The position numbers and the translations under genes were made by a program. Below, one piece after another: positions 34,200 through 46,738 of a DNA stretch of 64,000 nt (position 1 is its first letter; the number at the start of each line of letters is the position of its first letter). Under the pieces are notes generated by a model, which was given only the letters and a program-made list of their open reading frames with translations, was not told the origin of the DNA and searched no databases. The stretch is from Narthecium ossifragum (Eukaryota > Streptophyta > Magnoliopsida > Dioscoreales > Nartheciaceae): the NCBI GenBank assembly GCA_963920575.1, contig OY986973.1:1116001-1180000 (forward strand), read 5' to 3'.

Positions 34200-34539
34200 A
34201 AAAAAGAAAAGAAAGGCTCGGCGGATTCACCATTGCAAGGCCTGATAGTAAAATGTGAGTTTTACGATTTTTTGGAAATTTTTGTCATAGTTACGGTAGA
34301 GACATGCATGAGTGGTTTCTTTGTGCCTTTGTTTTGGCTCTTCTCCTCGAAGACCCTCTTGTTTGGATCCATTTGTTTGTTCCAAGACGCCGATGGCTAC
34401 ATACATATATAATTTTATTCTCTCATGAAACTGTCGCGTTCCCATCCCCAAAGCTGTCACATGGACCCGGGATGTGTGTTGCCCTCTCCTCTAATTATAA
34501 TCAAAATGGCTTCTTCCAATGCTACCTATTAAATGCCAT

Positions 34540-34579
<40 letters not shown>

Positions 34580-35299
34580 TCCATTCTTTTGACCCTTTCC
34601 TCTTCCTCTCCTCTGTGCTCGACCCCTGTTCTTCTGTCATGCACTCCTCATAATAGAAAAGATACAATAGCTCTAGCACGTCCACATCTCTAGGCAAATC
34701 CTATTCCATCTCCTTCAGTTTTAGTGGAGTCTAATTTATATCTTCGTGACGTATGTATTGGAGCTGGAGACGCTAATTTAAGTCACCATGATGGTGACTA
34801 TATATATGAAGTGAGAGAACGAATAGAATAGAGTGAACTGTGTGTGTGTAGATGTACGGTGGATGCTGGATTAATGGAATGAGACGTGGAATATTTAGCA
34901 GAAGAGGCAAAGGACCTTGTTTCAGTATCTCTGGTCAATACTCTCTTTCATTAGTAGCAAATAACTCTCAACACAGTTCAGCATCCTAAAATCCTAAAAA
35001 TAGAAAGCGAAATTAATGGATGTTTTCACAATGAAAACCAAAAAGATAGATAGCAAAATGCACTAGTATGAACTTGTTTTGAATTGATGACATGAGTGAT
35101 GCTAAAATTAATGGGTATTATAATTAACCAAAGAGGTATATTCCAATTGAGCACTTGTTTTGAATTGCATGATTGATGCTTCTAGGCAGTGATTAGCATG
35201 GAATAATGCAGAGAAGAAGGGCTAAATTACATGCTATTCTATAGAAAGGGATGGGTGAACATAACTATGGTGGCAACAAGAGGTTGTGAGCTGAAGAGA
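34200..35299. other. Intergenic region
   Basis: A CT microsatellite lies at 34541-34575, with TATATATATGAAG near 34800 and a repeated phrase CTTGTTTTGAATTG (35070, 35155). Open frames around 34176-34697 are non-homologous and partly microsatellite. No gene was called. Confidence 0.35.
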
Positions 35300-35556
35300 G
35301 AAATATCCCCGTAAGCTAAGCTTTAAAGGCAACATGCCACCTAATTATAATGACTATTTTGGGCCAAAATCGTACACTTTACCAATAACTAAAACTAAAA
35401 TAGTTTACATAGGAAGAGCCCTGGACATTCACTATAAACGAAACATCCCCGGAAGCTAAGCTTTAAAGGCAACATGCCACCTGATTATAATGAATAATTT
35501 GGGCCAAAATCGTACGCTTTGCCAATAACTAAAATTAAAATAGTTTACATCGAAAG
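35300..35556 (+). repeat. Tandem duplication of about 140 bp
   Basis: AAGCTAAGCTTTAAAGGCAA followed by CATGCCACCTAATTATAATGA and GGGCCAAAATCGTACACTTT occurs twice, beginning near 35315 and 35455, with few differences. Non-coding. Confidence 0.8.
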
Positions 35557-35704
35557 GGTAACCTAAGGCTCGTTTGATTCGAGGATAGAAAATGTGAGGA
35601 TAAATAGGGATAAGGGATTTTGAGGATAAATAGAAAAAAGTGAGGATAAGTGATGATAAGGGATTTTGAGGTAGAAAAAGTGGGATAGTTGTCGAAAAGA
35701 ACGA

Positions 35705-37594
35705 ATGGGAGGAGTTAGGGAACCCCTACCACCAGACCTGGAGTGCCTCAACCCGCCGCCCCTCCCTGGCCCTGTGAGGCCTCATCATGCTGGAGAATGC
35801 AATCGTCTCACTGCTGCTATGCTCAGTTCCTCTGAGATGCTTGGTGGCTCGGAGCTTGCGGAGGCCATTGAGGCAAAGGGCGCTGGTAAGTTTCGCATTG
35901 GACGGACGGATATGTCGTCGGAGCTGCTTCTTCGGCTCAGAAGCAAGTGGAGCCACACCCTGTTTGGGAGGTTCGTTGGAGGCAAGGTCGGCATAGAGTT
36001 CCTCCGTCAGAGGCTAGCTGGATTGTGGCGAACTGACGCCCCCTTCCTCGTCACGGATATGGCGAGAGGTGTCTTTGCATTCAAGTTTGAATCGGAAGAA
36101 GACATGTTCAAGATACTTACTGGCGGACCATGGATGGTCGACGGCCTCACCTTGTCCCTCATTCGATGGAGGAACTGCTTCCGTCCATCTGAATCAGCCT
36201 TCACTAAGGCGCCGATCTGGATCCGCATACCGGACCTCCCGCCAGAGTTCTTTGACAGGCATACCATCTTCAGCATGGTTGCTGAAGCTGGAGTTCCTCT
36301 TGCCATCGACACTGTCACCAAGTTCACTGATCGATGCAAATATGCGAGAGTCTGCGTCGAGGTGGACCTCACGACTCCGGCATGTATTGGCACATATCTT
36401 TCGAGGGAGGGTAGTGGAGGTGAACTGGACTACTTCCTTCAGCCTTTTGTCTACGAGAACATCCAGATTTGTGACTATTGTGGCTTCCTTGGGCATCAAC
36501 AGGCCAGATGCCCGGAGCGTTTGCCGCTCAAGCATCAGCAACCAGCGTCCTCTGTGGGCAAGGAGCATGAGCCCATGGAAACTCAGACACCGATCCATAT
36601 GGGGATACCTTCCTCCCATGCTAATCATCCTAAGGCTGACCAGGCTCATACACTCGAGGCGGACATGGAGAGCATACCTGGAGCGTGGCACACTGTGCAT
36701 AACCGCCGTCGATGGGTGAAGAGAGGTGTGGGAGCGCCAGCTCTGGTGTCGACGCCGGCGGCACGACCTCACAGGAGGGAGGATCCCAGGCCGGAGGATG
36801 TACGGCTGAGGGTGCCAGCTCAGCAGCCAGCTCAGCATAAGGACCCGGCAGCTCCTGACACGGCTCAGCCAGGTCACCTCGGGGAGTGGCGACAAGCCTC
36901 TGACAACGTACAAGCCACGATCGTTGCTGATGGCGGAAAAGGACATGTGGCGCGGCGATCCGTTGCTGATGGCGGAGCTCCAGCGGGACAGTCGCATCGT
37001 GATGGCGGCGGCGGAAAGCAAGAGGGGGGCGATGCATCTGAGGCTAGGGTTAGCCTTACCCCTTATAAGGGTAGCGTTACTGGGCCGCAGCCCACCAAGT
37101 CATGGGCCTAGATCGCGCGCTCCAATCGCAGGCCCAACCTTAATCGTTTCTCCCCTATAGCCCAAACCATGGCTGAGCTTGACGATGAGGAGCTTGCATC
37201 GCTTTCCTTGCAAGAGGTCGGTTGGTATGCGCGGGAAAGGAACAGGGGCAACCGCCCTGGTCCTCTCGTCGTCCCCCGGGGCTATAAAACATTTGAATCC
37301 CTCCCGGAGCTCAGTGATGATGCGTTGGAAGATGCACACCGTGCTGGTCTTCTATCCCTCCAGCATGCTCTCCATGGCGACACTCCGGTTCACATGATCG
37401 AAGACAACTTCCAGGACGCGGAGGACCCATCTAGTCAGGACATGGAGGTTGCTGATGACCGTCCTATTCCTCCAGGCTTCACTCCGCGACGCGACGAGTT
37501 GGACACCTCCCTCTATCCTGTCGAGAGTCAGCCTAAGCGCTGTAAGCACACTGCAGGGGATGAGCAACCCCTTCTCCCTGGAGTTTCTCCATGA
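35705..37594 (+). pseudogene. LINE ORF1 (DUF4283 and zinc knuckle), one internal stop
   Basis: The first part, 468 codons to a TAG at 37109-37111, carries the DUF4283-type nucleic-acid-binding region (MLRSKWSHTLFGRFVGGK-like through VDGLTLSLIRWRNCFRPSES) and a CCHC knuckle, CDYCGFLGHQQARC, at about residue 256. Past the TAG the same frame stays open to 37594, passing a second ATG at 37169 (MAELDDEELASLSLQEVGWY). A continuous ORF1 of about 629 codons therefore seems to have been cut by one nonsense change. The stop codon overlaps the ORF2 start as ATGA at 37591. Confidence 0.88.
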
Positions 37595-40500
37595 AGCTTC
37601 TCTCCTGGAACTGCCATGGTCTTGGACCAATAAGAGCGGTTAGCGCTTGTCGTCGCCTGCTCAGTAAGCATAACTTGGACTTCCTCTTCCTCCTTGAAAC
37701 GGTGGTGGTGGACTCCAACATGGAATTCATCTCTCGTCGGCTCGGCCCACAGTGGCACACCTATCTTCTTCCCTCTAGGGGCCGGCACGGCGGGATCCTG
37801 GCGGTTTGGAGAGTGCATGTAGGCACTGTCTCCTTTGAATACTTCACTGACCAAGCTATCCATGGCATTGTCACAACCAGAGGCCTTGGCCAATGGTTCA
37901 TTTCTGTGGTCTATGCGGCGCGTCGGGGTAGGGACAGGAGAATCCTTTGGGACACCCTAGCCAAACTCAACAGCTCCGGTTGGCCTCATCTTGTCATTGG
38001 GGACTTCAACGTCCTTGCGAACTCCGCGGAGAAGCGTGGGGGAACGGGATTCAAATACACCACCTCTGTCATTGAATTCCTATCCTTCATTACTCGGAAC
38101 AACATGATTGATCTAGGCTTCAAAGGTCCCTCCTTCACTTGGACAAATCAGCAATATGGGCGTGCCAGGATTTTGGAGAGGCTGGACAGGGCTCTGGTCT
38201 CCCCTCTGTGGCGAGAGTGGTTTCCCGCTGCTGGCGTGTCTCATCTCTCGCGATGTCGATCAGACCATCGGCCGATCTTGCTTGACCTATCCCCAGGGCG
38301 GCGGTGCTCCGGCCCAACTCCTTTCCGTCTCCAACATATCTGGAATGCTCATCCTTCCTTCAAGCAAGGGGTTGCCAGGGCCTGGAGCAGGAAGCGGCGT
38401 GGCTCGGAGCAATACGTCTTTCGTGGGCGCATCAAGGAGCTTAGGAATATGGTTAAAACCTGGAGCAAAACGGACGAAGGTGACATTTCCAATTCCCAGC
38501 TCCATCTGGAGCATCACCTTCATAGCTTGTATTTGCAGGAGGAGCAAGGCCCCCTTCCCCTGTTCCAGGAGCAACAAATCAGAAGTCTTGAGCGCCAGCT
38601 TCTTGCACTTGAAGTCCAGCGAGAAACTTACACCGCCCAGCATCGACGTCGCTCCTGGGTCGCTGAGGGGGACAGGAACTCACATTCCTTTCATCAGGGA
38701 GTTAAAACCGCCTCGTATTCCTCCAGAGTCCTTGAGCTGAAACTTGAGGATGGCAAGGTGGTCGATAGGCATGAAGACATTGCTGCTCTGTTCCTAGCAC
38801 ATTACCAGCGGCTTTGGGCAGCGGACAGAGGCAGTTCCACTGTGGCGCTTCCACCTCTTCCCACCATCTCCTCTACAATCTGGGACGACATGTTGTGTGC
38901 GGTCTCTTCAGAGGAAATCCTTGCTGCTCTTCAGGCGATGGGTAAAGACAGGTGCCCTGGTCCTGATGGCTTGACTGCTGAATTCTACTTGGAGCACTGG
39001 TGCATCGTAGGGCAGGACTTCACCTCACTGATTCAAGCCTTCTTCCGGAATTGTAAGATGCCCAGTGGGTGGAACAACACCTATATTGCTTTCGTTCCTA
39101 AGTGTGCCAATCCCCGACGCATCAAGGACTACAGACCCATTGGTCTCTGCAACGTATGCTACAAGGTTATCTCCTTCATCCTTGCCAATCGCATGAAGTC
39201 TGCCCTTCAGGAGATCATCAGTCCTGAGCAGTCTGCCTACATGGAAGGAAGGTCGATCCAGGACAACATTGGTGCCGCCCATGAGCTCCTCCACACGCTG
39301 CAGAAGGCTCCCAAGAAGGCAGCACTTATGGCTCTCAAGATCGACATCAAGGCTGCGTATGACACTGTCAGTTGGACGTTCATTCGCAGGATCCTAGCAT
39401 GCATGAACTTCCCGGATACCTGGATCAATTGGGTCATGGAATGCGTCACCTCTACCTGTTTCTCTCTGCTTATCAACGGCAAGGTCTGTGGTTTCTTTCC
39501 TGCCGCCTGTGGCCTCCGGCAGGGCGACCCGTTGTCCGCATACCTGTTCATTCTTGCCCAGGAGGTCCTCACCCAGCTGACCAAGACCCCCCTGATTGCT
39601 CTCAAAGGGGTGACATACCCGGGATCAACTGTGCAGGTGAGCCATCTCCTCTATGCTGATGATTGTATCTTTGTGACTCCTGTGAGGCGTGAGGAAGCCA
39701 TGAAGGTCACCAACATCCTTAAGAGGTACAGGAGGCTTGCTGGCTTGGAGGTTAGCCCGGAGAAGTCCAGCACCAAATTCTCTCCCTCCACCTCCCCCCG
39801 ACGCAGGAGGATGCTGTCTCGCATTCTTGGCTTCCCAAAGCTCTCTACTCCATGGAGATACTTGGGGGTTCCTCTTGATTCGCGCCGCATACAGGTCAAA
39901 GACTTCTCCCCCTTGATTGATGCAGTTCAAGGAAAGCTTACTTCTTGGAGGTGCTCCACCAGGGCGATGGCAGGCAGGGCTGTCTTGGTGCAGGCCGTTC
40001 TACAAGCCATGCCCGTCCATGTCATGTCCTCTATTCCTACTCCGGTCTCCGTCCTCAACAAAATTTCAGTGCTGGCTCGTGAATGTCTCTGGCAGGGGAA
40101 GAAAGGGTCGCTCTCCAAGGTCTCATGGGACGTCGTCTGTAGGCATAAGTTACAGGGCGGGCTTGGCTTTAAGGATCTCAAGCAATGGCAGCTTGCCCTG
40201 CGTATGAAGCAAGCTTCCAAATTCCTGGACACACGCAGCAATATTTGGATTTCCATTTGCCGTTCCAAGTACAAAGTTGTTGATTCTCTTCCTCTCCTCC
40301 GGCGCTCTGTTCCTGCTTCGTCCCTCTGGCGCTCCATTTGCAGAGCGGCGGTATTTCTGCGCAAGGGTCTACGCTGGGAGCCTGGAGTGGGCTGTGCTGC
40401 GAGTGTCCTCCACGACTGGTGGACAGGAGATGGTCCCCTGGTCTTTCGCCCCTGCCCAATGGTAGCAGAAGGGGATGTCTCGCAGCTAACAGTCCAGGAG

Positions 40501-41642
40501 CTTATTTCTAAAGATGGCAGTTGGGACATGGCCAAGCTCACCTCTGTATTTCATCCCAACATGGTTGATGGCATTCTTGCGAATGCTCCACGGCCTAACG
40601 TCAGCAGCAACATTCCGAGATGGGTCTGGAGCAAAGATGGGAAAGTTTCCTCTGCTTCTGCCTATCGCATGCTGACTTCCTGGAGGATGCGCATGACAAT
40701 GGGGATCACCTGCACCTTTGGAGAAGCGCCTGGAAGGCCCCTGCCGGCCCAAGGGTAAGGTTGTTTCTCTGGAAGCTCCTCCATGGGAAGTTACCAACTA
40801 GAGCTTCGCTTTGGAACCTATGCCTCTCCTCTGAGCGTGTATGTCCTCGCTGCTGCATTGTGGATGAGACTCTGGAGCACCTGTTGTTTGATTGTGGATT
40901 TGCGCGGGAGGTTTGGAGTGGAGTGCTTCCTGCGGACGCTGGTGATGGTTGTGGCTTAACCATGGACCGATTCCTAGATCTGCTGTGTCAACCCCAGAAA
41001 GCAGCGGAAGGAGTTTGTGCGAAGTCCCTGCTTGTCTATGGTGCCTGGTGGATTTGGAAGGAGAGATGCAAAGTAGTTGCTGGGGAGGTTGGTCTAGCTG
41101 CCTGTGAGCTGGCACGCCTAGTCAGGTGGCAATCCAGAGAATACATCAATATCGCCAACCTTCACAGGACAAGGCCAGCCCCAGTGGAAGTTACAGACCT
41201 CAGACTCCAAACCGATGCCTCCTTTCGCATGCGTACCGGCGCGGCTAGCATCGGGGTTGCATGCATCGGCGATGACGATCTCCTTCTATGGACTGAGAGC
41301 TCCTCACTAGCTACTAGCTCCATTCTACTTGCGGAGCTCCGGGCCATCCATCTTGCGGCTAGCATTGCGCAGCAACGCGGCATCAAGCAAATTCTCATAG
41401 AGAGTGACTCGCTTTATGCTACTCGGATGATTGAGGGCAGGATGCCTCTGACAGTGGAAAGCAGGGATACTGTGCAGGACATATGGTGGCTTGGGCGCAA
41501 CTTCGTCGATTTTCATGTCTCCTACATCCCCCGCGAAGATAACATGTATGCTGATTGGCTGGCGCGCGACGCTCTCCGACTCCATTTAGAGTTTGCTGAC
41601 CTTGGGGAGGCTGTGGGGTATGCCCCACACCCTCCATGGTGA
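37591..41642 (+). pseudogene. LINE ORF2: endonuclease, reverse transcriptase, RNase H (one frameshift)
   Basis: The frame opens MKLLSWNCHGLG, the start of an exonuclease-endonuclease-phosphatase domain with Asn-7, Glu-36, GDFN and a CRSDHRPI end (to about residue 235). Reverse transcriptase follows, with IKDYRPIGLCN, LKIDIKAAYDTVSW, GLRQGDPLSAYLF and the YADD box near residue 688. Near 40680, in the linker to the zinc-binding domain (zf-RVT), the frame shifts: the first frame stops at 40758 and the matching reading (LEDAHDNGDHLHLWRSAWK) continues in another frame to 41642. That part has PRVRLFLWKLLHGKLPTR, a CPRC...H..C cluster, and a plant-type RNase H domain with TDAS, ELRA, ESDS and REDN acidic residues. 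A one-base deletion explains it. The element cannot make intact ORF2 unless frameshifting occurs. Confidence 0.93.
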
Positions 41643-41860
41643 TTTTGCTCTTCACCCTTAACTGGGTAACTTAGCCTTTTGGGCTCAATTAATAAAAAAA
41701 AAAAGAGGTAGAAAAAGTGAGAGTAAATGAGTAATGATTAAAAAATGAGGATAAATCAGTATTGATTGCTTAGGGATAAGTGTGGATAAGAGATTTTGAT
41801 GTTTGATGATAAACTACAAGGATAAAGGGGTTATATCCGCTCTATAACCAAACGGGGGCT

Positions 41861-42176
41861 CAGTGGCGCTTGTAGCCGACCAAGAGTTCTCATTATACTT
41901 GGGCCTCTCGCGGTGAACTTTTCCGGATACCCGATTTTAGGCTTGGACTATTAGGCATGCTACAGTGATCCCCATGACTTCACTTTGTACTTGGGCCTCT
42001 TGAGGTAAACTTCTGCCAGATCCAGGATTTCTGGGCTTGGACTTTATTTAAGCCTGTTGATCGTCGTCACGTAGAGGTGGGTCATGTTTCCAGTTGCCTT
42101 CCAATGGTGTTTTATTTATTTATGATTTTTATATGATCGAGTAACGTGGAGATGAGTGAGAACTAATCAAACATCA
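41861..42176. other. Intergenic region
   Basis: A phrase ACTTGGGCCTCT...GGTAAACTT with TTGGACT occurs twice (41898, 41992), an old duplication of about 95 bp. No gene. Confidence 0.4.
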
Positions 42177-42357
42177 TCCTTATATGAGGCTATGATTATA
42201 AGTGAAACTTTCATTGTCCTACGTGAGGAGAGAATGTACTAGGTGGAGCCTATGTGACGCCTATGTGACATGATGGGGTTTAGTGGGAGGGAATTATTGT
42301 GTGGTTATTGGGGTGGGGTTGGTGATTACCGTGCCAGGTGGTAGGGGGCACAACTAG
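42177..42357 (+). mobile_element. Mini-Helitron, family A (copy 5)
   Basis: It starts A|TCCTTATATGAGGCTATGA and ends GTGCCAGGTGGTAGGGGGCAC then AACTAG and T; the GTGCC/GGCAC pair forms the terminal stem. Interior words TTGTCCTACGTGAGG and GGGTTTAGTGGGAGGGA match the other copies. Confidence 0.75.
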
Positions 42358-42559
42358 TAATCTTATAGTTGGATAAAAACATAGTGTTCCGGATGGTGTC
42401 CGACGGCGAAGAGCTCGAGGGCGTGATCGGAATCTGATGAGGAGATCGAGGAGATGACTTTTAAGTTTTTTTAAATGAACATCGAGACCCACAAGATGGA
42501 TCTTGATCGTCCAATTGAATGGACCAATTGCGGCCAAAATCACTAACTTTGAGAGTCTA

Positions 42560-42975
42560 AGATCAACGCCGTCTTTGGCATGGAATAAGCTATTCCATAT
42601 TAAGAAATTTGTGGGTTAATAAATCTGAAATAAAGGGTGGAGAAAAGTGAAAATAAAATAATAATGATTATTTAGAATAAAAAAAAGCAGGTAATAGTAG
42701 TGGATTCAGGTTTATTCTAGGTTAACTTTATTCTGGGTTAAGGGAAAAGTAGAATAAAAAAAGTGAAAATAAAATAGTAATGATTACTTAAAATATAATA
42801 GTAATGACCTCGTTTGGTACGGGATTAGCTTTATTCTGGTTAAGGGATTTTATTTCATGTTTTGAGAATAAGGAAAAGTAGAGTGGAGAATGGAAATAAC
42901 TTTGTAATGATTACTTGGAATAAGGGAAATAATATTTGAGATTAAGGGATGGAATAAGTAGTGGATGCAAAAATA
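42560..42975. mobile_element. Cluster of Tourist-like MITE fragments
   Basis: Words GGAATAAGCTATTCCAT, GTTTATTCTAGGTTAACTTT and GTTTGGTACGGGATTAGC, with GGTTAAGGGA and TAATGATTACTTGGAATAA repeated several times, suggest two or three related small elements. Individual ends cannot be assigned. A related piece with CAGTTTGATACGGGATAAA and GTACCAAATAGGGCC lies at 46991-47055. Confidence 0.45.
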
Positions 42976-43295
42976 TTTCAGAAATATTCCCCCTTATATT
43001 CTCGAAATTTATTTCCGTATCATACTGGTTGTAGTGATTACGTCGCCGGGAATATAGTAGCTTCTTGGGCCGAGTTGAATCAGAAGTCTCGAATTTGTCT
43101 CATTAGACCGGTCCCATTGGAACCCAATAAGGTCCAGTCGGGCTGAATCGAGTCAGAGTGGGAAGGATCGGGCTAGGTCGGACAAGTCCGATCGAACCGG
43201 TTTAACCCAATCCAGAGACATCTTTCTAAGCTTCGTATCCTTGGTGCTTAGAAGGTTTTTTAGATCTCTCCCTCAGACGAGACGAGCGGCGGGCG

Positions 43296-46200
43296 ATGAC
43301 GGTGTTCCACTTCTTCAACTGCGCCATCCTCACCTTCGGCCCCCACGCCGTCTACTACTCCGCGACCCCACTGTAAGCCTCCCCGCCGCCCCCAACTCTT
43401 CTTGATCCGATCCTGTTCTCATCTCGATTTCGCCCGCGGGGATGCTGGAATTCACCGCGCCTAGGGCACCGGTTGGAAGCTAGAAAACCCTAGCACTAAT
43501 ATCTCATTTTAGCTGAATCGCTTTATTCTTGGATTTTCCGAGGAGATGCTGTTTTCTTTAATTAGTTGGATTGTAGTTGCTCATAAATCATCCTGAATTT
43601 TATTTGGTGGATCATAGTTTCTTATCGGATAATTTGTACGCACAGGTCCGAGTATGATACTATTGGAACGTCAATTAAGGCTGCTCTTGTTTACCTTGGA
43701 ACTGCTTTAGTAAAGGTTTGTGATCTTTATGCTGCTTGATGGGTAAAATCTAAGTTTATGATGTTTCTGTCATTCTAGTCGGCTCTCAGATCAAATGTCT
43801 TCTTGAAATTTGTGAGAATGGTTTATGGTAAGATTTGATGAAAGTGGTGAAGTATATGAGAAAGTTAATCACTGGGATTACCTAATGTTTCCCTAGTTTC
43901 TCGTATATGTTTGGCAATCATATCCAAGTAATTTGTAGTGTCATAAAGTGTCAGCTGGATGGAGTTAGCTGCTTTTCGATGGAGAGATATGGAGCATACA
44001 TCGCTCATGATTTGTGATCTAAGCATTAACCCATGAATGCATTCAGACATTTGCTACAAAGTTTCTTAGAAGTAGCATTCAGGTCTGGTGAGTCATATCA
44101 CCTTAGGTGGTGTTTCGATACTTCTCAAACGACAAAGCTTCAGCCAGCATATAGGTGATTTCTGATTTCATGATACTGGAGAGCAGTGAATTAAATTTAC
44201 TTCTTTCTATTAATTGCAAGATGAAAATTATAAATGCAAACCCATTTTCTTAAAAGTTTTATCAGCCCCTCAATCAGAATAGCTAAACTATTATATTCTT
44301 TTCTTCCTTTGAAGTTTGAATAGGTTTCTTCATTATTTCTGACATTGCTTGTACTGTCATTTGCAGCTTGTTTGCCTTGCAACGTTCCTCAAAGTACCTG
44401 AGAATGATAATGATAATTTTGATCCATATCAGGTAATTTGGTTATTCATTGTATTTCTAATGTTAGATTACTCTTTTCTTGATTATGCTCGAGTAAGCTA
44501 GTCGCTTTCGTGGATGCTACTGGTTGAGCTGTTGTTTTATAATTCCAATGTTGAAATAAACGTCTAGAATTTCCATGTTATATGATGCCATAGAATAGGA
44601 ACAGAACAACAAAAATGAATATCTTTTTCTTTTAAACTTTTTTTTTGTTCCTAAGGGCTATTTTCATTATGCTGATTTGTTGCTTGGAGCAACTAATACC
44701 TGGTTAAATTAGATTCATTCTCTTACTTCTTTGTGTTGATGGCTTGACTGTTTGATCATCCTGACTATTTCAATTTTATGTGTCTATGTTCTCAATCCTA
44801 AACAGCTATTTAGTTTTGCAGGAATTGCTGAAAGCAATGATTGGATTCATAGATGTTGCTGGACTATATTTTGCATTGACACAATTGACTCACAGGAATA
44901 TTTCACAAAATCATAAATTTCAGGCAGTAGGACTTGGTGAGTTCAAGATGTTTCAGTAGATTCCTGTAATCCATTGCTTAAACGTTTCTAAACAAATTTA
45001 CAAATTGTACGCTGTTGCGAAACATGTCTTTTCATTTTTGAGTTCGAGTCTGTATAAATTTTTTTGCTTGCATTAAATAAAAGTAGTACATATCTCTCTG
45101 AGAACCTGTATTTAGACAGGCACCAATGAACGCCTTAGATACTGATAAGTATGCACACAAACATACCAATGAGCTCAATGTGTAAATATAAACCTTCCTT
45201 AGGCACGCTCAGGAAAATGATAAGCTTAGTTCCTATATACCACCTTGTATCTAGATTAGAAGTATGAAAGTGTGAATCTCTTTGTTCCATAGATGGGAAC
45301 AGCTTTAAATTCCATTTATTTCTGTGGATTGAAAAGGAAGCATTTGCTCGGAGTGCTGCCTTTCTCTTTGATGTGATTTTTCTTGTTCTGTTGTTCTTTT
45401 AGAAGTCTTACAGGACATACAGTACTGCATGCATGCTATGAAAGAATGAATTTTTTCTTGCTTTCAGCATAGTGTCAATTGACCTCCTTGAATCAGAATG
45501 CTACTAGGGAAATGATCCTCTGCTATGTCAATAGTGCAGAACAACTCGAACCATACATTGTTCTGTTGTAGTTATAAGGCATTAAATTGCCATGGATGCA
45601 TTTGTATGCATACTCTAAATGGTGATGCATATGTTCACGTTGCTTTGATTTAAGAAATAGGTGACAGTCTTCGTGTTATATCCTAACAGGAGCTGCTATC
45701 AAAACTATGACTGACAACGGCTCTTCTTAATATTTGCAGGTTGGGCTTTTGCAGATTCAGTTCTGCATAAGTTGCTGCCTCTTTGGGTAGGAGCTAGAGG
45801 ACTAGAATTTACATGGGAATACATACTAAAAGGGCTAGAAGCAAATGCCAATCTGGTTTGGTCATCTCCTTTCTCAATTTTGAAGTTTTAATTTGTTTTA
45901 GCAGAAGCATGAGCGTAATTAGCTGATTCTAAAACCAGTCAAGACCTGCTGTGTAACATTACTGTAGGATAGACTTTGCGGTTCAGTGTTCTTTTGCCTG
46001 AAAAATTGGTGGTTATCGAATAATGAGTTTAGTTCTCGGGGTTGAACAATTTCTTTTCTGGTTAGCGGACTATATTATCTGGAGGAAGTGCTTTGTTTTT
46101 ATTTTTTCCTTCTGTTCTATTGTCTTAAGGAAGAAACCAACAACTCTTTCATCGACGACGATTGTTGTTTGCTAAAATCATTTGCGATGGAATATCTTAA

Positions 46201-46738
46201 TCATCCTCACTGCAATATGAGCAAAACTCTTTTCTGGGTCTCAGGTTTTTAATTTGTCACTTGCTGCATTGGGTTCCTTGATGTGGCTTCGGAAGAACAA
46301 GCCCAGAATTCTGATTCCAATCATTTATGCATGTGCTGGGATTCTTGCGACAATGCCTTCTATCACCAGGTTATTTTTTCTCCTCAAGTTAGTGATAGTT
46401 AGAAGACACGATTTCTTAAAAGAATAGTTGTTGACGTATCCATTATATGATTCTTGTATTCTCTTTTCTATCGTGCAAGCTACATGTTATAACTCAGTGC
46501 TTTGAATATTATTATGCTTTGAATGTTAAATGGCTTATTCAGCTCTATTCCTGTGAACTTTGTGTATCAAATTGGATTGAGATGTATTGAATTAGTCAAT
46601 GTATTCTGCAGCTATCTAAGAAGGGTCTTAGGGTGGCACCTTCCAGAGGTTGTCGGTTTCGAGCTTCTATCGTCGCTCGCAATGGCCGTCTTCAGTTGGC
46701 AGCTCTTTTGTGCATGTCAGAGGCCATCTAATCTTTGA
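43296..46738 (+). CDS. TMEM147: Transmembrane protein 147 homologue
   Basis: Seven exons join in phase: 43296-43372, 43646-43715, 44367-44432, 44822-44936, 45740-45855, 46245-46369 and 46612-46738, giving about 231 residues. The start MTVFHFFNCAILTFGPH and the segments IGTSIKAALVYLGTALVKL, FIDVAGLYFALTQL, VGLGWAFADSVLHKLLPLW and MWLRKNKPRILIPIIYAC match TMEM147 across animals and plants. The protein is a multi-span ER membrane protein that, in animals, joins nicalin and NOMO at the translocon to help insert multi-pass proteins. The plant role is likely the same. Length agrees with the family. All introns are GT-AG. Confidence 0.95.

Larger units (their letters stand above)
35683..41704 (+). 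mobile_element. Nearly full-length plant L1-type LINE with perfect 15-bp target duplication
   Basis: It is bounded by identical 15-bp repeats GAGGTAGAAAAAGTG at 35668-35682 and 41705-41719, and ends in a short A-tail after GGGCTCAATTAAT. It holds ORF1 (nucleic-acid-binding, Gag-like) and ORF2 (endonuclease, reverse transcriptase, zinc-binding, RNase H). At about 6.0 kb it looks complete at the 5' end. The perfect target repeats and only two obvious lesions point to a recent insertion. Confidence 0.95.
35567..41860. mobile_element. MITE that hosts the LINE
   Basis: Two parts, 35567-35667 plus one target copy and 41720-41860, form a small element once the LINE is removed. The ends GGCTCGTTTGATTCGAGGAT and, in reverse from the right, GAGCCCCCGTTTGGTTATAG are imperfect inverted repeats. 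The interior is full of GAGGATAAATAGGGATAAG-type words. It must be older than the LINE insertion. Confidence 0.65.

Noticed and set aside
36194..37021. Reverse frame of 275 residues in the LINE
   Set aside because: Antisense shadow of ORF1, whose zinc knuckle fixes the coding strand.
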